Assembly: GCA_937125455.1 (NCBI GenBank)
Contig: CAKZLK010000040.1
Span: forward strand, 62,001-126,000
Source of the DNA: an uncultured Aequorivita sp.
GTDB taxonomy: Bacteria; Bacteroidota; Bacteroidia; Flavobacteriales; Flavobacteriaceae
Direction of reading: 5' to 3'
DNA length: 64,000 bases
Shown here piece after piece: positions 61,841 through 64,000 of this stretch (positions are counted from its first letter, which is position 1; the number at the start of each line of letters is the position of its first letter). Below the pieces are notes generated by a model. That model was not told the origin of the DNA, did not search any database, and saw nothing but the letters and a program-made list of their open reading frames with translations. The position numbers and the translations under genes were made by a program.

Positions 61841-62554
61841 ATGTGGATCAAAAAAATTTTCCTTTTCTGTTCAATATTTATTTTTTTTTCCTGTGCTGAA
61901 CTGCAGCAAGTAGTAGACACATTACCCAACCAAACAGGTATTGGAACGGATTCTACAATGATTGCAAATGGTTTGCGACAAGCATTGGATCTTGGTATCG
62001 AGAAGCAAGTAACCAAGCTTACCCAAAAAGATGGTTTTTATAAAAATAAGTTGGTTAAAATTTTATTGCCCAGCGAACTCCAGAAAGTAGATCAAACATT
62101 ACGTGATATTGGTTTGGGCAGTTTGGCAGATGAGGGCATAAAAGCCCTAAACAGAGCAGCTGAAGATGCGGTGAAAGAAGCTACTCCCATATTTGTTAGT
62201 GCTGTAAAGGAGATTACTTTCACAGACGCAAAGAACATTCTTTTAGGACCAGACAATGCTGCTACAAATTATTTAGAACAACGTACCAATACTGCACTTT
62301 ATTCAAAATTCAATCCTGTTATTAAAAACTCTTTTTCAAAGGTTGGTGCTGACCAAATATGGAGTAATATAATCACAAAATACAATTCTGTTCCCTTTGT
62401 AACCAAAGTGAATCCTGACCTAACTGACTATGTTACCAATGAAGCACTTAATGGTGTATACAAAATGATCAGCGTAGAAGAAAAAGATATTCGAAATAAT
62501 ATCTCTGCACGTACTACGACCTTGCTAAGACAAGTTTTTGCATTACAGGATTAG
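61841..62554 (+). CDS. DUF4197 lipoprotein
   Basis: A 237-residue all-helical lipoprotein with lipobox FFSC (Cys18). It has the DUF4197 pattern: IANGLRQALDLGIEKQVTKL, DGFYKNKLVKILLPSELQKV, then ALNRAAEDAVKEATPIFVSAVKEITFTDAKNIL. Function unknown; expected on the periplasmic face of the outer membrane. Separate from the T9SS paralogues by a terminator. Confidence 0.88.
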   Translation: MWIKKIFLFCSIFIFFSCAELQQVVDTLPNQTGIGTDSTMIANGLRQALDLGIEKQVTKLTQKDGFYKNKLVKILLPSELQKVDQTLRDIGLGSLADEGIKALNRAAEDAVKEATPIFVSAVKEITFTDAKNILLGPDNAATNYLEQRTNTALYSKFNPVIKNSFSKVGADQIWSNIITKYNSVPFVTKVNPDLTDYVTNEALNGVYKMISVEEKDIRNNISARTTTLLRQVFALQD

Positions 62555-62648
62555 TCAATTTCTTAATTTTTAACATAAAAATTTAAAATACAATTGTATT
62601 TATGATACTATTAACCTCTTATTAATAATAATTTCTCTTCTTCAAAAG

Positions 62649-62656
62649 TATCTTTG
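62649..62656 (+). promoter_or_regulatory. Candidate -7 box
   Basis: TATCTTTG, 18 bases before the ATG at 62675. It overlaps the longer frame that begins at 62654, so that frame cannot be the true start. Confidence 0.5.
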
Positions 62657-62674
62657 CTTATAGAAAAAATAGAA

Positions 62675-62857
62675 ATGATAAGTTTGTTCAGAAAAAAATC
62701 AAGGGTTGAAAAGTTGAAAGATAGATATACTTTTTTAATGAAAAGATCTTTTGAACTGTCTTTAAAGGATACAGAAAAAAGTGAGAAAATACACCGTCAG
62801 GCCGATAAAATTTTTCAAGAAATACAATACCTTTCACTTCAACACAGCGATAAATAA
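62675..62857 (+). CDS. Lacal_2735-type small helical protein
   Basis: A 60-residue charged helix-rich protein: MISLFRKKSRVEKLKDRY then LMKRSFELSLKDTEKS and QADKIFQEIQYLS. The sequence LFxKKSxVEKLxxxYxxLMxxSxxLS is the Lacal_2735 family pattern. Function unknown. The promoter -7 box inside the longer frame places the start at 62675. Confidence 0.75.
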   Translation: MISLFRKKSRVEKLKDRYTFLMKRSFELSLKDTEKSEKIHRQADKIFQEIQYLSLQHSDK

Positions 62858-62868
62858 TATAGATTATT

Positions 62869-63642
62869 TCAATGAAGTGTTTTAAAATATTCAAATGCTT
62901 GTATTAATCGACTTCCGTACCAACTAAAATATTCCCCATTCACTAGAGCTATATCGGCATCAGTTTCGTTTTGAAATTCTAAAATGTGTTCTTTCTTAAA
63001 TGGATATGGTTCTGTTGAAAGAAGCAACAATTCTGCACTTTTAAATAATTCTATTTCTACTTCGGGATAACGATATTCTTTCTCCGTAATTATATTTTCA
63101 AAATTATTTAAATCCAAAAGGGCGTCAATAAATGTGTTTTTGCCTGCAGCCATATAGGGATCTTTCCATATTATATAAAGAACTTTTTTTGAAGGAATAT
63201 TTTTAAACTGAACTTTAAAATCATTCCATTCTTTTTTGATTTTAAAAATGATTCGGGAGGCCGTTTCAGAAACTTCAAAAATTTCTCCAAGACTTTCAAT
63301 CATTTCGATACTTTCCGGAATTGTTGCTATATCACTTATCCAAACTGGAGCAATGTTTTCCAACTGAAGTATCATTTGTTCAGTATTTTCTTCTTTATTG
63401 CAAATGATAACATCTGGCTTTAGCGATTTAACCTTATTGAAATTAACTTTTTTTGTTCCGCCAACAATCGCTTTATTTTCCCGTAAACCAATTGGATGCA
63501 CACAAAACTTAGTTATACCCACAATACTATTTCGCAATCCAAGATCGACAAGCAACTCAGTTTGAGAAGGAACCAACGAGACTATTCGCGAAGGAGTTTT
63601 GGAAAGTACTACAGTTCTCTTTAATTGATCAATGAATTCCAT
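62869..63642 (-). CDS. BtuF-like helical-backbone binding protein without signal peptide
   Basis: A 257-residue protein of the cobalamin/siderophore-binding fold: RIVSLVPSQTELLVDLGL (N-lobe), KPDVIICNKEENTE, a long backbone helix, and IIWKDPYMAAGKNTFIDALLDL (C-lobe). It has no signal peptide and no lipobox, so it is predicted to be cytoplasmic, unlike transport BtuF. It overlaps pyrF by 14 bases. Possible roles are binding a cobalamin or corrinoid inside the cell, or a non-transport ligand. Confidence 0.75.
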   Translation of the reverse strand: MEFIDQLKRTVVLSKTPSRIVSLVPSQTELLVDLGLRNSIVGITKFCVHPIGLRENKAIVGGTKKVNFNKVKSLKPDVIICNKEENTEQMILQLENIAPVWISDIATIPESIEMIESLGEIFEVSETASRIIFKIKKEWNDFKVQFKNIPSKKVLYIIWKDPYMAAGKNTFIDALLDLNNFENIITEKEYRYPEVEIELFKSAELLLLSTEPYPFKKEHILEFQNETDADIALVNGEYFSWYGSRLIQAFEYFKTLH

Positions 63643-64000
63643 CGAGAATGGTTTTCATTTCCATCTGCATGTTTTTTGCTGCTTTTGCTGCAGCTTCTGC
63701 GAAACCATGACTTTTTGAAGCATATATAATTCCCCGCGAAGAATTTATTAGCAATCCAACATTTTTGGTCAAACCATATTTACAGACTTCCTTCAAGCTT
63801 CCACCCTGTGCTCCAACACCAGGCACCAATAAAAAACTATCAGGGATTATTTTACGAATTTCAGCAAGATATTCTGCTTTTGTCGCGCCAGCAACGTACA
63901 TTAAATTTTCACTATTATTCCATTTCTTTGACGTTTTCAATACCAATTTGTAAAGTGCATCATCGCCAATATTCTTGGTCTGAAAATCGAATGCACCCTC
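63629..64000 (-). CDS. pyrF: Orotidine 5'-phosphate decarboxylase, C-terminal part
   Basis: The window holds the last 123 codons of a pyrF gene that runs off the right end (GAFDFQTKNIGDDALYKL... then VPGVGAQGGS). The motif VPGVGAQGGSLKEV binds the phosphate of orotidylate, and LLINSSRGIIYAS follows, typical of the longer (type 2) bacterial enzyme. OMP decarboxylase makes UMP in pyrimidine synthesis. The catalytic Lys/Asp motif lies outside the window. Its end overlaps the BtuF-like gene by 14 bases. Confidence 0.93.
   Translation of the reverse strand, partial: EGAFDFQTKNIGDDALYKLVLKTSKKWNNSENLMYVAGATKAEYLAEIRKIIPDSFLLVPGVGAQGGSLKEVCKYGLTKNVGLLINSSRGIIYASKSHGFAEAAAKAAKNMQMEMKTILDGIH

Overview
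The window is about 64 kb of low-GC chromosome from a member of the Bacteroidota, almost certainly a Flavobacteriaceae species. The evidence is a long SecA without the C-terminal zinc motif, cargo with type IX secretion (T9SS) sorting tails, many small lipoproteins, promoters carrying the Bacteroidota -7 box TAnnTTTG, weak Shine-Dalgarno signals, and families typical of the group (DUF4199, DUF4197, DUF4920, DUF6268, Lacal_2735, MnmD). The genus cannot be fixed from sequence reading alone. No rRNA, tRNA, prophage or CRISPR array was seen.

Layout. 0-6.7 kb: tail of a DUF2795-like gene, secA, a broken T9SS lipase-like gene whose start carries an 11-C tract, a lipoprotein and a DUF4199 membrane protein. 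6.9-9.4 kb: an overlapping ECF sigma / membrane anti-sigma / adhesin-like operon. 9.6-12.5 kb: DUF2383-like, Ohr, MeaB and DUF1003. 12.5-20.1 kb: envelope glycolipid genes (lipid kinase, LtaS-like sulfatase-fold transferase, nucleotide-sugar epimerase, GT2, doubled LAB_N membrane protein, ArnT-like GT39, PAP2). 20.2-24.8 kb: MATE pump, DinB-like, ABC exporter. 24.8-27.8 kb: an accessory stretch with an almost gene-free 860 bp, a structured element, a RAYT transposase and its REP copies. 27.9-35.1 kb: M13 peptidase, GNAT, RlmF, DUF1801, DUF1853, M28 peptidase. 35.1-42.3 kb: minus-strand run of PPK2, sigma-54 activator, DUF6268, NatAB-like ABC exporter, then dnaJ-grpE. 42.5-56.2 kb: mostly metabolic and housekeeping genes (YceI, MnmD, IlvE, MazG-like, M49 peptidase, CrcB, MFS, Lrp). 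56.2-64 kb: IcmF-type mutase, tandem T9SS paralogues, DUF4197, Lacal_2735, BtuF-like protein and the 3' part of pyrF.

How genes work together. The 12.5-20.1 kb group has the parts expected for charging a polyprenyl phosphate with a sugar, flipping it and transferring it to a periplasmic lipid, plus lipid phosphate editing. The 35.1-40.4 kb run couples an ABC exporter, an outer-membrane protein, a response regulator without a DNA-binding domain and a polyphosphate kinase. IcmF and MeaB are both B12-enzyme functions, and a cytoplasmic-looking B12-binding-fold protein lies near IcmF.

Best leads for something new: the 11-C contingency-like tract in the signal peptide of the T9SS cargo gene; the promoter plus mutually exclusive hairpins at 25259-25480; the 24-codon Cys-containing gene with its own promoter and terminator at 53494-53653; the REP/RAYT system; and the duplicated LAB_N protein in the envelope cluster.
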